A DNA stretch of 8,231 nucleotides from the NCBI GenBank assembly GCA_023433985.1, contig JAEYTN010000092.1, positions 1 through 8,231 of the forward strand. Direction: 5' to 3'. The stretch's first letter is position 1, and each line of letters starts with the position of its first letter. The position numbers were made by a program, and so were the translations under genes. This document shows, one piece after another, positions 1 through 7,104 of the stretch. The notes beneath the pieces are model-generated. The model was given only the letters and a program-made list of their open reading frames with translations. It made no database searches and was not told the DNA's origin. The DNA is from Pseudomonadota bacterium. Lineage in GTDB: Bacteria; Pseudomonadota; Alphaproteobacteria; Rhizobiales; Devosiaceae.

Positions 1-71
1 CCGTGCTTGCGGCCACCATTGTTGTTGCGCCCACGGGAGCGGTTCTTGTTGTTCTGCTGGTTTGGTCTCAT
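1..71 (-). CDS. DUF4167 domain protein, N-terminal fragment (cut by window edge)
   Basis: The ATG is at 71-69 on the minus strand and 23 complete codons are visible before the window ends. The peptide begins MRPNQQNNKNRSRGRNNNGG and is dominated by Asn, Arg, Gly and Gln. That basic, disordered opening is typical of the alphaproteobacterial DUF4167 family, which has a short conserved N-terminal block followed by a long low-complexity tail. The molecular function is not established; the basic Arg/Asn-rich start suggests nucleic-acid binding, which is inference only. The sequence before the ATG offers only a weak purine-rich ribosome site (AAAAGAGACG). The gene follows prmC on the same strand, an order I recall as common in Hyphomicrobiales, but a 316-base gap separates them, so it probably has its own promoter or a long leader. 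Only the first 23 residues can be judged. Confidence 0.8.
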   Translation of the reverse strand, partial: MRPNQQNNKNRSRGRNNNGGRKH

Positions 72-387
72 CGTCTCTTTTCAAGCCTTGGAAAAGAACA
101 CTAAGGCAACATCTGGCCATCGGGCACTTTAGGTCCGGGCATCCCCTCCTGAGGGCTGCAAGCGGCCATGTCTCTACAGTGCCTGAGCTATCGCGTGCTG
201 AGCCACCTGTGGCTCATCTTGGGCGATCCGGTTCCTCGTCCGAGTGCCGCGCTGCCAAATGCAGCTTTGCCGATGAGCGGGTAGCCGTCACCTTGGCGAG
301 GGCATCCCGCGCCGTTGACAGCAATCGGAACCTATCTGGTTCGTTCTCCTATTGCCAGCACAAAATATGGGCTGTCCTAATGGATAC
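72..387 (-). other. 316-base gene-free region with hairpins upstream of the DUF4167 gene
   Basis: No convincing coding sequence lies here. Frames that cross it have no family resemblance and run antisense into prmC. Read on the minus strand, the region contains several inverted repeats: 251-265 (5-bp arms GCTGC/GCAGC), 199-216 (8-bp perfect arms), 144-155 (5-bp arms CCCTC/GAGGG) and 85-107 (GCCTT/AAGGC, 13-base loop, just before the ribosome site). The 9-mer GGGATGCCC occurs twice on the minus strand (at 138-146 and 300-308). I could not match the region to tRNA, SRP RNA, RNase P, tmRNA or a known riboswitch by eye, and no clear -35/-10 pair stands out on the minus strand. It probably contains the DUF4167 promoter and a long structured 5' leader, or a small RNA gene. 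This is inference from position and the clustering of inverted repeats. Confidence 0.45.
199..216. repeat. 18-base inverted repeat in the DUF4167 upstream region
   Basis: TGAGCCAC and GTGGCTCA form perfect 8-bp arms around a 2-base centre. In RNA this would fold as a 7-bp stem with a CAGG or CCUG tetraloop; in DNA it could serve as an operator for a dimeric regulator. No T-run follows on either strand, so it does not look like an intrinsic terminator. It lies about 130 bases before the DUF4167 start codon. Confidence 0.5.
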
Positions 388-400
388 TCAAGGGGCAGCC
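361..400 (-). terminator. Possible weak terminator overlapping the end of prmC
   Basis: On the minus strand GGCTGCC (400-394) can pair with GGACAGCC (377-370), with one bulged A and a 16-base loop that contains the prmC stop codon. A short A/T-rich stretch (CATATTTTG, 369-361) follows. The stem is modest, the loop is large and the T-run is interrupted, so termination may be weak or absent. No better candidate is seen between prmC and the DUF4167 gene. Confidence 0.25.
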
Positions 401-1239
401 GCGATACGGGCCACGATCATGCGTTCATGTTCGTTGAGATCGTGTTCGACTTGGATGGCGCCGAAGCCTGCTTCGGCGAAGATATCGGTGACCGCCGCCC
501 CCTGCCCCGTGCCGATTTCAAGCAGCACGACGCCCTCCGGCTTGAGGAAGCTCGCGGCCTCGCGGGCGATGGCCCGGTAGGGCCGGACGCCGTCTGGTCC
601 GCCATCGAGCGCGAGGCGCGGATCGTGTTCGCGCACCTCGATGCTCAGCGTCTCGATGGTGGCGCTTTCGATATAGGGCGGGTTGGAGACGATGAGGTCG
701 AAGCGCTCCGAAGGCTCCACCGGATCGAACCACGAGCCCTGCCGCGTCTCGAAGCGGTCGGCCACGCCGTGGCGGGCCGCGTTGACGCGCGCCATGTCGA
801 GGGCGTCCCTGGACAGATCGACCGCGACGGCACTGAGGTCGGAAAACTCGGTGAGCATCGCAATGGGGATGCAGCCGGTGCCGGTGCCGAGGTCCAGGAT
901 CTTCGGGTGGTCGAGCGGGCCGACGACCTCGAGGCCACGCTGCACCAGCATTTCGGTCTCGGGACGCGGCACGAGGGTGGCGTCGTTGAGCTTGAACGAA
1001 AGCCCCCAGAACTCCTTCTCGCCGATGATGCGGCTGACCGGCTCGCCCTTGAGCCGGCGGGCGGCGAGGGCTTCGAGGGCCTTGAGCTGCGCGGGGGTGG
1101 GTGTGTCACGCTCGCGGTTGACCAGCGTCAGCCGGTCCATCCCGAAGGCCGACTCGGCGAAGATGCGGGCATCGAGCTCCGCCGTGTCGATGCCGGCGCG
1201 CCTGAACAGGTCGCGTACTCCCCTCCATGCGGCCCCCAC
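388..1239 (-). CDS. prmC: Peptide chain release factor N5-glutamine methyltransferase PrmC
   Basis: This 283-residue protein transfers a methyl group from S-adenosylmethionine to the glutamine side chain of the GGQ motif in class I release factors, which improves peptide release. Residues 1 to about 85 form the helical substrate-binding N-terminal region, including the conserved GEPVSRIIGEKEFWG stretch (65-79). VPRPETE (90-96) follows, then the SAM-binding loop DLGTGTG (116-122) and the diagnostic catalytic NPPY (186-189), which binds the target glutamine. Length is normal for the family. The start is GTG at 1239-1237, 8 bases after the prfA stop. No ATG or other good start is nearby and no clear Shine-Dalgarno is visible, so translation is probably coupled to prfA. 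The partner, release factor 1, is encoded directly upstream, which fits the assignment. Confidence 0.95.
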   Translation of the reverse strand: MGAAWRGVRDLFRRAGIDTAELDARIFAESAFGMDRLTLVNRERDTPTPAQLKALEALAARRLKGEPVSRIIGEKEFWGLSFKLNDATLVPRPETEMLVQRGLEVVGPLDHPKILDLGTGTGCIPIAMLTEFSDLSAVAVDLSRDALDMARVNAARHGVADRFETRQGSWFDPVEPSERFDLIVSNPPYIESATIETLSIEVREHDPRLALDGGPDGVRPYRAIAREAASFLKPEGVVLLEIGTGQGAAVTDIFAEAGFGAIQVEHDLNEHERMIVARIAAAP

Positions 1240-1247
1240 GGTCAGTG

Positions 1248-2324
1248 TCAGGAAATCCCCTCCATCGCGGCGAGCTGCGCCGCCTGGTTCTCGGTGATCA
1301 GCGCGTCGATCAGTTCGCCAAGGGCGTCGCCTGCGATGACCTTGTCGAGCTTGTAGAGCGTCAGGTTGATGCGGTGGTCGGTCACGCGGCCCTGCGGGAA
1401 GTTGTAGGTACGGATGCGCTCCGAGCGGTCGCCCGATCCCACCTGCTCCTTGCGGGCATCGGCGCGGGCCGTGTCGCGGGCATTGCGCTGCTCTTCATAG
1501 AGCCGCGCCTGCAACACCTTCATGGCAGTGGCGCGATTCTGGTGCTGCGACTTCTGCGAGGCGGTGACCACGATGCCGGTGGGGATGTGGGTGATGCGCA
1601 CCGCCGAATCGGTGGTGTTGACGTGCTGCCCGCCGGCGCCGGACGACCGCATGGTGTCGATGCGGATGTCGTTGGGCGCGATATCGATCTCGATGTCCTC
1701 GACCTCCGGCAGCACCGCCACGGTGGCGGCCGAGGTGTGGATGCGGCCCTGCGCCTCGGTGGCCGGGACGCGCTGCACGCGGTGCACGCCCGATTCGAAC
1801 TTCAGCTTCGCATAAACGCCTTTGCCCGAGATGTTGGCGACCACCTCCTTGTAGCCGCCGACTTCGCCCGGGCTCTCCTCCAGCAGCGAGAACTTCCAGC
1901 CGTTGAGATCGGCGTAGCGCTGGTACATGCGCAGCAGATCGCCGGCGAACAGTGCCGCTTCGTCGCCGCCCGTACCGCCGCGCACTTCAAGGATGACGCT
2001 CTTTTCGTCCGCCGCGTCCTTGGGGAGTAGCAGGATGCGGATGTCCTGCACCGCGGCTTCGATCCGGGGCTTCAGCTCCTCGATCTCGGCCTCGGCCATC
2101 TGGGCCATTTCCTTGTCGCCGGACTTGAGCAGCTCCTCGGCCGCTTCGAAGTCGGCGACGAGCTTCTGGTACGCCTGGATGGGACGCACCACCGGCTCGA
2201 GCTCGGCATATTCCTTGGAAAGGCGGACATATTCATCGGCCGACGGACCGGACGCGAGCGCCGCTTCGATGGAATCGAAGCGCTTGGTCATGGTGTCGAG
2301 CTTGTCTTGGGGCAGCGTGGGCAT
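1248..2324 (-). CDS. prfA: Peptide chain release factor 1 (RF1)
   Basis: This 358-residue cytoplasmic protein recognises UAA and UAG in the ribosomal A site and triggers hydrolysis of peptidyl-tRNA. The N-terminal third (about 1-100) is the helical domain that contacts the GTPase centre. The stop-codon-reading tripeptide PAT is at 187-189 within [16 protein letters not shown], which distinguishes RF1 from RF2 (SPF). The catalytic GGQ loop is at 231-233 in [16 protein letters not shown]. Gln233 is the expected target of PrmC, encoded 8 bases downstream. Length is close to that of E. coli RF1. The ATG at 2324-2322 lies 6 bases after the ptsP stop codon, with no strong Shine-Dalgarno, so coupling to ptsP translation is likely. 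No frameshift signal is present; RF2-type autoregulation is not expected in RF1. Confidence 0.97.
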   Translation of the reverse strand: MPTLPQDKLDTMTKRFDSIEAALASGPSADEYVRLSKEYAELEPVVRPIQAYQKLVADFEAAEELLKSGDKEMAQMAEAEIEELKPRIEAAVQDIRILLLPKDAADEKSVILEVRGGTGGDEAALFAGDLLRMYQRYADLNGWKFSLLEESPGEVGGYKEVVANISGKGVYAKLKFESGVHRVQRVPATEAQGRIHTSAATVAVLPEVEDIEIDIAPNDIRIDTMRSSGAGGQHVNTTDSAVRITHIPTGIVVTASQKSQHQNRATAMKVLQARLYEEQRNARDTARADARKEQVGSGDRSERIRTYNFPQGRVTDHRINLTLYKLDKVIAGDALGELIDALITENQAAQLAAMEGIS

Positions 2325-2330
2325 AGGGAG

Positions 2331-4598
2331 CTAGATAGCGAGTCCCTGGCGTCCTGCCCAGTCGAGCAGCAGCTCACGGATCGAAGCGCCGTTTGCCCCC
2401 TCGGCGAGAGCGGCGGTAACGGACTCGCGGATGGGTTTGAGTTCGAGCCCGAGGATCATCTCCTTGATCGGGCCGATGGAGGGCGGGCTCATGGAGAGCT
2501 TGGTCATGCCGATCGAGAGCAGCGCCAGCGCCTCGACCGTGCGGCCCGCCAGCTCGCCGCACATGGTGAGCGGCACATTGTAACGCCCGGCCATCTCGAC
2601 GATATGTCGCAGCGCCCTCAGGCGCGGCAGCGCGATGGGGTCGTAGGCCTTGGCGACACGGGGATTGCCGCGATCGGCGGCGGTGAGGAACATCACGAGG
2701 TCGTTGGAGCCGATCGAGACGAAATCGGCCTCGGGCAGGACCTGGTCGAGCTCCCAGAGCAACGAGGGCACCTCGATCATGGCGCCGAGTTCTAGCTTCG
2801 AGGGCACCGGCCGGCCTTCATGCGTCATGCGCTCGAGCTCCTTTTCGACCACCACCCGGGTGGCCCGGAACTCCCATGCGTCGGTGACCATGGGCACGAG
2901 GATCTTCATCGGCCCGCCATTGGCTGCCTGCAGCAGCGCGCGGACCTGGATACGGAGCAATCCCTGCCGCTCGAGCGCGAGCCGCAGGGAGCGGAAGCCC
3001 ATGGCCGGATTCTCCTCGGCCTCGGAGCGCAGGTACGGGATCACCTTGTCGCCGCCTACATCGAGCAGGCGGAAGACGATAGGCTTCCCCTCCGTCAACC
3101 GGATAGCCTCGGCGTAGAGCTCCACCTGCTCGCGCAGTCGCGGCAGCCGCGAGGCGATCATGAATTGCAGCTCGGTGCGGAACAGTCCGACACCCGCCGC
3201 GCCGGTGTCCTGCAGCATGGGCAGGTCGGCGACGAGGCCGGAATTGTGCAACAGCGTGATCTCGATGCCGTCGCGCGTGATCGCAGGCTTGTCCTTGAAC
3301 TCGAGATAGTGCGCGCGCCGCTTCGCCGAGAGCCGCACCTTGTCGACATAGACCTGGATCATGTCCGGGCTGGGCCGCAGGTGGACCGTGCCCGTCGACG
3401 CATCGACGATGATGTCGTCGCCCGCTTCGGACAGCGACGCGATGTTCTGTGCCTGCCCGACCGAGACGAGGCCGAGCGATTTGGCGATGATGGCGACATG
3501 CGAGATCGCCGCGCCCTCCTCGAGCACCACGGCCCGCAGGCGGCTACGATCGTATTCGAGCAGCTCGGCCGGGCCCATGTTGCGGGCGACGAGGATGGCG
3601 TTCTCGGGCAACTCCTTGCGGCCCATGGCGCTGCCGTTTCCGGTGAGCATGCGCAGGAGCCGATTCGCGAGGTCGTCGAGATCATGCAGGCGGTCGCGGA
3701 TATAGGGGTCGGTCTGCCGCATCATGCGGGCGCGCGTATCGTTCTGCACCCTTTCGACTGCCGCTTCGGCGGTAAGGCCGTTGTTGATCGCCTCCGTGAG
3801 CCGATCCACCCAGCCGCGATCATGCGCGAACATGCGGTAGCTCTCGAGGATCTCGCGATGATCCGAGAACGACTGCATGTCGCCGTGCTGCAGCATGTCG
3901 TCGATCGACAGCCGCATCTTGGCGAGGGCGTCGGACAGCCGAGCGAGCTCGACCTCGATGTCCTCGGCGACGAAGTTGGTGACGACGACGCGAGGATCGT
4001 GCAGCACCACCTTGCCCAGCGCCACTCCTTCGGTGAAGCCGGCGCCGTTGAAGGTGCGCGGACGGCGAAGCTCGATGTCCTGGCCGGGGCGCACCAGCGC
4101 GTCGAAATCGGCGGTCGACATCATTTCGGCGAGCAGCGTCGCCGTGGTGAGCATCGCCTCGATCTCGTCTTCCCCGAAGTGCCGGGCATCCTTGTTCTGG
4201 ACGACCAGCACGCCCAGCGTCTGCCCGGCGCGCAGCACCGGCACGCCGAGAAAAGCCTGGAACGGGTCTTCGCCGGTTTCCGGCCGGTAGGCGAAAGCGG
4301 GATGGGAGGGAGCGTTGTCGAGCGCCAGCGGCTCGGCCTGCTTGGCGATGAGGCCGACCAGGCCTTCGCCGAGGCGCAGCGTGGTCATGTGCACCGCGCT
4401 CGCCTGCAAGCCGTGCGTGGCGAACAGCTCGAGCGCGGAATCGTCGCGCAGCACGTAGAACGAGCACACGTCGGTGTGCATGTTGCCCGCGATCAGATCC
4501 ACGATCTTGTCGAGCCGGGCCTGCGAAGCCAACGGCTCCGCCATGGTTTCGCGCAGCTGCCTCAAGAGCACGCGCGGCCCGCTGATCGCTGTCGCCAT
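2331..4598 (-). CDS. ptsP: Phosphoenolpyruvate-protein phosphotransferase PtsP (nitrogen PTS enzyme I, GAF-containing)
   Basis: This 755-residue cytoplasmic enzyme autophosphorylates with phosphoenolpyruvate and passes the phosphate to NPr, the first step of the regulatory nitrogen PTS. Domains in order: GAF sensor (about 26-164), enzyme-I N-terminal HPr-binding region (about 180-305), phosphohistidine domain with active His367 in GAAISHVAI (362-370), and PEP-binding TIM barrel (about 435-720). In the barrel, FRTE (473-476), RLLDVGGDK (510-518), MIEVPS (607-612), SIGSNDL (628-634) and Cys679 in MCGELAG match enzyme I active-site elements. The GAF domain separates it from sugar-PTS enzyme I; in enterobacterial PtsP this domain responds to glutamine, and the same role here is inference. 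The ATG at 4598-4596 has GGAG three bases upstream. It lies 64 bases after lysC and 6 bases before prfA, so it is probably cotranscribed with both. All key residues are intact. Confidence 0.96.
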   Translation of the reverse strand: MATAISGPRVLLRQLRETMAEPLASQARLDKIVDLIAGNMHTDVCSFYVLRDDSALELFATHGLQASAVHMTTLRLGEGLVGLIAKQAEPLALDNAPSHPAFAYRPETGEDPFQAFLGVPVLRAGQTLGVLVVQNKDARHFGEDEIEAMLTTATLLAEMMSTADFDALVRPGQDIELRRPRTFNGAGFTEGVALGKVVLHDPRVVVTNFVAEDIEVELARLSDALAKMRLSIDDMLQHGDMQSFSDHREILESYRMFAHDRGWVDRLTEAINNGLTAEAAVERVQNDTRARMMRQTDPYIRDRLHDLDDLANRLLRMLTGNGSAMGRKELPENAILVARNMGPAELLEYDRSRLRAVVLEEGAAISHVAIIAKSLGLVSVGQAQNIASLSEAGDDIIVDASTGTVHLRPSPDMIQVYVDKVRLSAKRRAHYLEFKDKPAITRDGIEITLLHNSGLVADLPMLQDTGAAGVGLFRTELQFMIASRLPRLREQVELYAEAIRLTEGKPIVFRLLDVGGDKVIPYLRSEAEENPAMGFRSLRLALERQGLLRIQVRALLQAANGGPMKILVPMVTDAWEFRATRVVVEKELERMTHEGRPVPSKLELGAMIEVPSLLWELDQVLPEADFVSIGSNDLVMFLTAADRGNPRVAKAYDPIALPRLRALRHIVEMAGRYNVPLTMCGELAGRTVEALALLSIGMTKLSMSPPSIGPIKEMILGLELKPIRESVTAALAEGANGASIRELLLDWAGRQGLAI

Positions 4599-4609
4599 CG
4601 TCTCCGCCC

Positions 4610-4626
4610 GGCGGCCCCCGGCCGCC
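4610..4626 (-). promoter_or_regulatory. GC-only hairpin just upstream of the ptsP ribosome binding site
   Basis: On the minus strand GGCGGCC and GGCCGCC form a perfect 7-bp stem made only of G and C around a GGG loop. It lies in the 64-base lysC-ptsP gap and ends about 4 bases before the GGAG of ptsP. No T-run follows, so it is not a normal intrinsic terminator. It could stabilise or mark the processed 5' end of a ptsP-prfA-prmC transcript, or limit ribosome access to ptsP. The structure is seen directly; its role is inferred. Confidence 0.45.
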
Positions 4627-4662
4627 CTACGGCCCGGGCAAACCGTCGAACGAACGGGTTAC

Positions 4663-5934
4663 TCAGGCGTCCTGTTTATCCAGTCCGTAATACGTATGGA
4701 GGGCGCGAACCGCAAGCTCGGCATATTCGTCGTCGATCAGCACCGAAGTCTTGATCTCGGACGTGGTGATCAGCTGGATGTTGATCGATTTGTCGGCCAG
4801 CGCCTTGAACATGGACGCAGCCACGCCGGCATGGTTGCGCATGCCCACGCCAACCACCGAAACCTTGGCGCCGCCCTTGGCGGTGTTGAGCGTGCGATAC
4901 TCGAACTTGCCGGCCTTGCTGGCCGCTTCGAGCGCCTTGATCGCCTTGTCGTGCTCGGCGTCGGGCACGGTGAAGGTGATGTCGGTAGTGGCGCCATCCT
5001 CGGAGATGTTCTGCACGATCATGTCGACGACGATGGATTCGTCGGCGAGCGCGCCGAAGATCGAGGCGGCAACGCCCGGCCTATCCTTGACGTCGCGCAG
5101 CGTGATCTTGGATTCGGCCCGCGCCAGGGTGACGCCCGAAACGATCTGCTTTTCCATGATCTCATCCTCATCGCATACGAGCGTGCCGGGAACGCCCGGC
5201 GTACCATCGGGCGCAACCTGCGGCGCATCCGGGTCATCGAAAGTGGAACGGACGGTGAGGCGCACCTTGTGCGCCATCGCCATCTCGACCGAACGGATCA
5301 TCAGCACCTTGGCGCCGAGCGAAGCCATTTCCAGCATTTCCTCGAAGGAAATCCGGGTGAGGCGCTGCGCCTTGGAGGTGATGCGCGGGTCGGTCGTGTA
5401 GACGCCGTCCACATCGGTGTAGATGTCGCAGCGATCGGCGCCGACGGCGGCCGCAACGGCGACTGCCGACGTGTCGGAGCCGCCGCGGCCGAGCGTCGTG
5501 AGGCGGCCGGAGGGCGCAATGCCCTGGAAGCCGGTGATGACGGGCACGACGCCTTCGGCGAAGCGCTTGTTGAGCTCGGTCGGGTCGATCTCGACGATGC
5601 GGGCGGCACCATGCGCGTCGTCGGTCTTGATCGGCACCTGCCAGCCTTGGAAGGAGCGCGACGGGATGCCCATTTCGTTGAGCACTATGGCCATGAGGCC
5701 GGCCGTGACCTGCTCGCCCGAGGCGACGACGGCGTCGTACTCGCGCGCATCGTGCAGCTTCGACGCCTCGTTGACCCAGCCGACCAGTTCGTTGGTCTTG
5801 CCGCTCATGGCGGAAACGACGACCGCGACCTCGTTGCCGGCTTCGACCTCGCGCTTGATGTGCCGCGCAGCCTGCCGGATGCGCTCGACGGTGGCGACCG
5901 AGGTGCCGCCGAACTTCACTACGATACGGCCCAA
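4663..5934 (-). CDS. lysC: Aspartate kinase with two C-terminal ACT domains
   Basis: This 423-residue enzyme phosphorylates L-aspartate, the committed step toward lysine, methionine, threonine, isoleucine and diaminopimelate. The catalytic amino-acid-kinase domain spans about 1-240, with KFGGTS (7-12), [11 protein letters not shown] (147-157) and [13 protein letters not shown] (172-184). Two ACT domains at about 278-345 and 357-420 are the usual sites of feedback by lysine and/or threonine. Length and layout match the Bacillus/Corynebacterium-type monofunctional enzyme rather than a fused kinase-dehydrogenase. The start is TTG at 5934-5932: there is no in-frame ATG or GTG shortly upstream, and the GTG at codon 6 would remove the first strand just before the essential KFGG. 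The ribosome site is poor (two G-runs, GGGGTAGGGG). An internal ATG at codon 260 is a good candidate start for a separate regulatory subunit. The gene is divergent from ubiG. Confidence 0.95.
   Translation of the reverse strand: MGRIVVKFGGTSVATVERIRQAARHIKREVEAGNEVAVVVSAMSGKTNELVGWVNEASKLHDAREYDAVVASGEQVTAGLMAIVLNEMGIPSRSFQGWQVPIKTDDAHGAARIVEIDPTELNKRFAEGVVPVITGFQGIAPSGRLTTLGRGGSDTSAVAVAAAVGADRCDIYTDVDGVYTTDPRITSKAQRLTRISFEEMLEMASLGAKVLMIRSVEMAMAHKVRLTVRSTFDDPDAPQVAPDGTPGVPGTLVCDEDEIMEKQIVSGVTLARAESKITLRDVKDRPGVAASIFGALADESIVVDMIVQNISEDGATTDITFTVPDAEHDKAIKALEAASKAGKFEYRTLNTAKGGAKVSVVGVGMRNHAGVAASMFKALADKSINIQLITTSEIKTSVLIDDEYAELAVRALHTYYGLDKQDA
5155..5169 (-). promoter_or_regulatory. Candidate internal ribosome binding site and ATG for an aspartokinase beta subunit
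   Basis: Inside lysC, codon 260 is ATG (5157-5155) and is preceded at 8 bases by GAGG (5169-5166). Translation from here would give a 164-residue protein starting [17 protein letters not shown] and holding both ACT domains. In Bacillus subtilis and Corynebacterium glutamicum aspartokinases, an in-frame internal start at the equivalent point (the corynebacterial beta subunit begins MEEAVLTGVA) produces the regulatory beta subunit of an alpha2-beta2 enzyme. The position, length and good spacing support the same arrangement here; use in vivo is inference. Confidence 0.45.
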
Positions 5935-6008
5935 GGCCCCTACCCCGACTTTGCCCGCCAGAACCCGCGGGTACGCTCAAGAATTGGGCGGGGGTGTCGC
6001 ATAAACGG

Positions 6009-6026
6009 CCCCGCTTATCAACGGGG
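6009..6026. repeat. Inverted repeat in the lysC-ubiG divergent region
   Basis: CCCCG (6009-6013) and CGGGG (6022-6026) pair around an 8-base A/T-rich centre (CTTATCAA). It lies about 75 bases from lysC and 86 bases from ubiG, so it could be an operator shared by the two promoters or a hairpin in a lysC leader. No T-run follows immediately on either strand. I could not find a persuasive -35/-10 pair for lysC in the rest of the 177-base gap, and there is no lysine-riboswitch-sized leader. Confidence 0.3.
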
Positions 6027-6075
6027 TGTTAGGTCGCTGCCGGGCGGGCGACTGGGAACGCGGCGCGGTGCGCTC

Positions 6076-6104
6076 TTGCCTCGCAAGCGGCAGGGGCCGA
6101 TAAC
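6076..6104 (+). promoter_or_regulatory. Candidate housekeeping promoter for ubiG
   Basis: TTGCCT (6076-6081) and GATAAC (6099-6104) are separated by exactly 17 bases, a reasonable match to the sigma-70 family pattern. Seven bases separate the -10 box from the ubiG ATG at 6112, so the predicted transcription start falls on or next to the A of the start codon. No Shine-Dalgarno lies between them. The match is by eye and not unique in GC-rich DNA. Confidence 0.4.
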
Positions 6105-6111
6105 CCATCCC

Positions 6112-6849
6112 ATGACCGATACCACCATCAATCCCGACGAGATCGCCAAGTTCGCGGCCATGGCGGACGAGTGGTGGAATCCGAAGGGCAAGTTCAAGCC
6201 GCTGCACAAGTTCAATCCGGTGCGGCTGGGCTATGTGCGCGACAATGCCATCCGCCATTTCGGGCGCGACGGTTCGGTGCGCCGGCCGCTCGAGGGTTTG
6301 CGGATACTCGATATCGGTTGCGGCGGCGGCCTGCTGAGCGAACCGCTGGCGCGGCTTGGCGCTTCGGTGACCGGCATCGATGCGGGCGAGAAGAACATCG
6401 CCATCGCCAGGGTGCACGCCGAACAGTCCGGGCTCGCGATCGATTATCGCGCCGTGACGGCGGAGGCACTGGCAGCCGAGGGCGCGCGGTTCGACATCGT
6501 GCTCAACATGGAAGTGGTGGAGCACGTCGACAACGTGCCGCTCTACATGCAGAGCTGTGCGGAACTGACGGCGCCGGGCGGGCTCAACTTCACCGCCTCG
6601 ATCAACCGGACGCCGCGGGCGTTCGCCCTCGCGATCGTCGGGGCCGAATACGTGCTCGGCTGGTTGCCGCGCGGCACGCATGACTTCCGCAAGTTCCTGA
6701 CCCCCGACGAGATCGGCGCGCTGCTGCGCCGCAACGGACTCAAGGTGGTCGAAAAGGTGGGCGTCGTCTTCCACCCGCTCGCCGATGAGTGGCGGCAAAG
6801 CCGCGACACCGGCGTCAACTACATGGTGCTGGCCGAGCGGCCAGCCTAG
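6112..6849 (+). CDS. ubiG: Ubiquinone biosynthesis O-methyltransferase UbiG
   Basis: This 245-residue SAM-dependent enzyme performs both O-methylations of ubiquinone synthesis, acting on polyprenyl catechol intermediates and on demethylubiquinol at the inner membrane face. The N-terminal family signature is clear: [30 protein letters not shown] (given in two parts: [13 protein letters not shown] at 10-22, then [17 protein letters not shown] at 23-39). The SAM-binding loop LDIGCGGG is at 66-73, with GID at 88-90 ending the second strand. MEVVEHV (133-139) and APGG (154-157) follow, then [19 protein letters not shown] (163-181) and [14 protein letters not shown] (185-198), both typical of UbiG. 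The ATG gives the normal family length and no upstream extension resembles UbiG. No Shine-Dalgarno is close to it, and a promoter-like pair sits immediately before it. It is divergent from lysC and convergent with the small gene at 6854. Confidence 0.96.
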   Translation: MTDTTINPDEIAKFAAMADEWWNPKGKFKPLHKFNPVRLGYVRDNAIRHFGRDGSVRRPLEGLRILDIGCGGGLLSEPLARLGASVTGIDAGEKNIAIARVHAEQSGLAIDYRAVTAEALAAEGARFDIVLNMEVVEHVDNVPLYMQSCAELTAPGGLNFTASINRTPRAFALAIVGAEYVLGWLPRGTHDFRKFLTPDEIGALLRRNGLKVVEKVGVVFHPLADEWRQSRDTGVNYMVLAERPA

Positions 6850-6853
6850 CCTG

Positions 6854-7099
6854 TCAGCCGACGACCAGCGTCTCGCCGCCGAAGCAGAGGGTCATTGTGC
6901 CGCGGATCGGGTGGCCCGCGAGGTCCTCGTCCCAGTACATGAACCAGCCGTGCTCGCCGTATTCGCGATCGAGCGCCAGCACCAGCTGGGCTTCGACGGC
7001 GCTCGTGCGGGCCATCAGGTGGGCGGCTTCGTCGCTGAGCAGGGCGCGGATGGTGGCGCCGCTGACGCTTTCAGCCGGGGTGATCGATCTGTGGTGCAT
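6854..7099 (-). CDS. Hypothetical 81-residue protein
   Basis: I do not recognise the family. The protein is small and soluble-looking, with no membrane segment or signal peptide. A helical middle (about 15-46, rich in Ala, Leu and Glu/Arg) leads to an acidic aromatic patch EHGWFMYWDEDL (49-60) and a C-terminal beta-like stretch TMTLCFGGETLVVG (68-81). One cysteine (Cys72) and no metal motif are seen. The ATG at 7099-7097 has an excellent Shine-Dalgarno, AAGGAGG, at 5-base spacing, which is the main argument that it is real. Its stop is 4 bases from that of convergent ubiG. It follows the DUF1178 gene by 88 bases on the same strand and may share its transcript or have its own promoter. Competing plus-strand frames lack any ribosome site. 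Confidence 0.7.
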   Translation of the reverse strand: MHHRSITPAESVSGATIRALLSDEAAHLMARTSAVEAQLVLALDREYGEHGWFMYWDEDLAGHPIRGTMTLCFGGETLVVG

Positions 7100-7104
7100 T
7101 CGTT

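Noticed and set aside
251..269. Small hairpin followed by TTT on the plus strand as a terminator
   Set aside because: The stem is only 5 bp, the T-run is 3 bases, and no plus-strand gene ends nearby.
315..320. Perfect TTGACA on the plus strand as a promoter -35 box
   Set aside because: No acceptable -10 box lies 16-18 bases downstream, and transcription would run antisense into prmC with no gene to serve.
72..387. Known RNA gene (tRNA, SRP RNA, RNase P, tmRNA) in the DUF4167 upstream region
   Set aside because: The conserved cores of these RNAs, such as the tRNA T-arm or the RNase P GAGGAAAGTCC block, are not present; a by-eye check cannot exclude divergent families.
352..1356. Plus-strand frames opposite prmC and the end of prfA
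   Set aside because: They overlap well-supported minus-strand genes, lack ribosome sites and show no motifs.
1227..2030. Plus-strand 267-codon frame opposite prfA
   Set aside because: Shadow of prfA codons in a GC-rich genome; composition heavy in Arg, His, Val, Gly and Asp without domains.
2820..4754. A 644-codon plus-strand open frame opposite ptsP
   Set aside because: It is exactly antisense to a fully convincing ptsP, has no recognisable domain and is rich in Arg, His, Gly and Asp as expected from reverse-reading GC-rich codons. Long stop-free antisense frames are common at this base composition.
4474..6111. Upstream extension of the ubiG frame through lysC (791 codons in total)
   Set aside because: The extra 546 codons are antisense to lysC and resemble no protein. 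UbiG family similarity starts just after the ATG at 6112, so this is a chance open frame, not a fusion.
5935..6111. Lysine or other amino-acid riboswitch, or a leader peptide, before lysC
   Set aside because: The gap is too short for the lysine riboswitch, no conserved core could be recognised, and no short frame rich in Lys, Thr or Met codons with a ribosome site was seen.
5977..6798. Minus-strand 273-codon frame opposite ubiG
   Set aside because: Antisense to a clear UbiG; no family resemblance.
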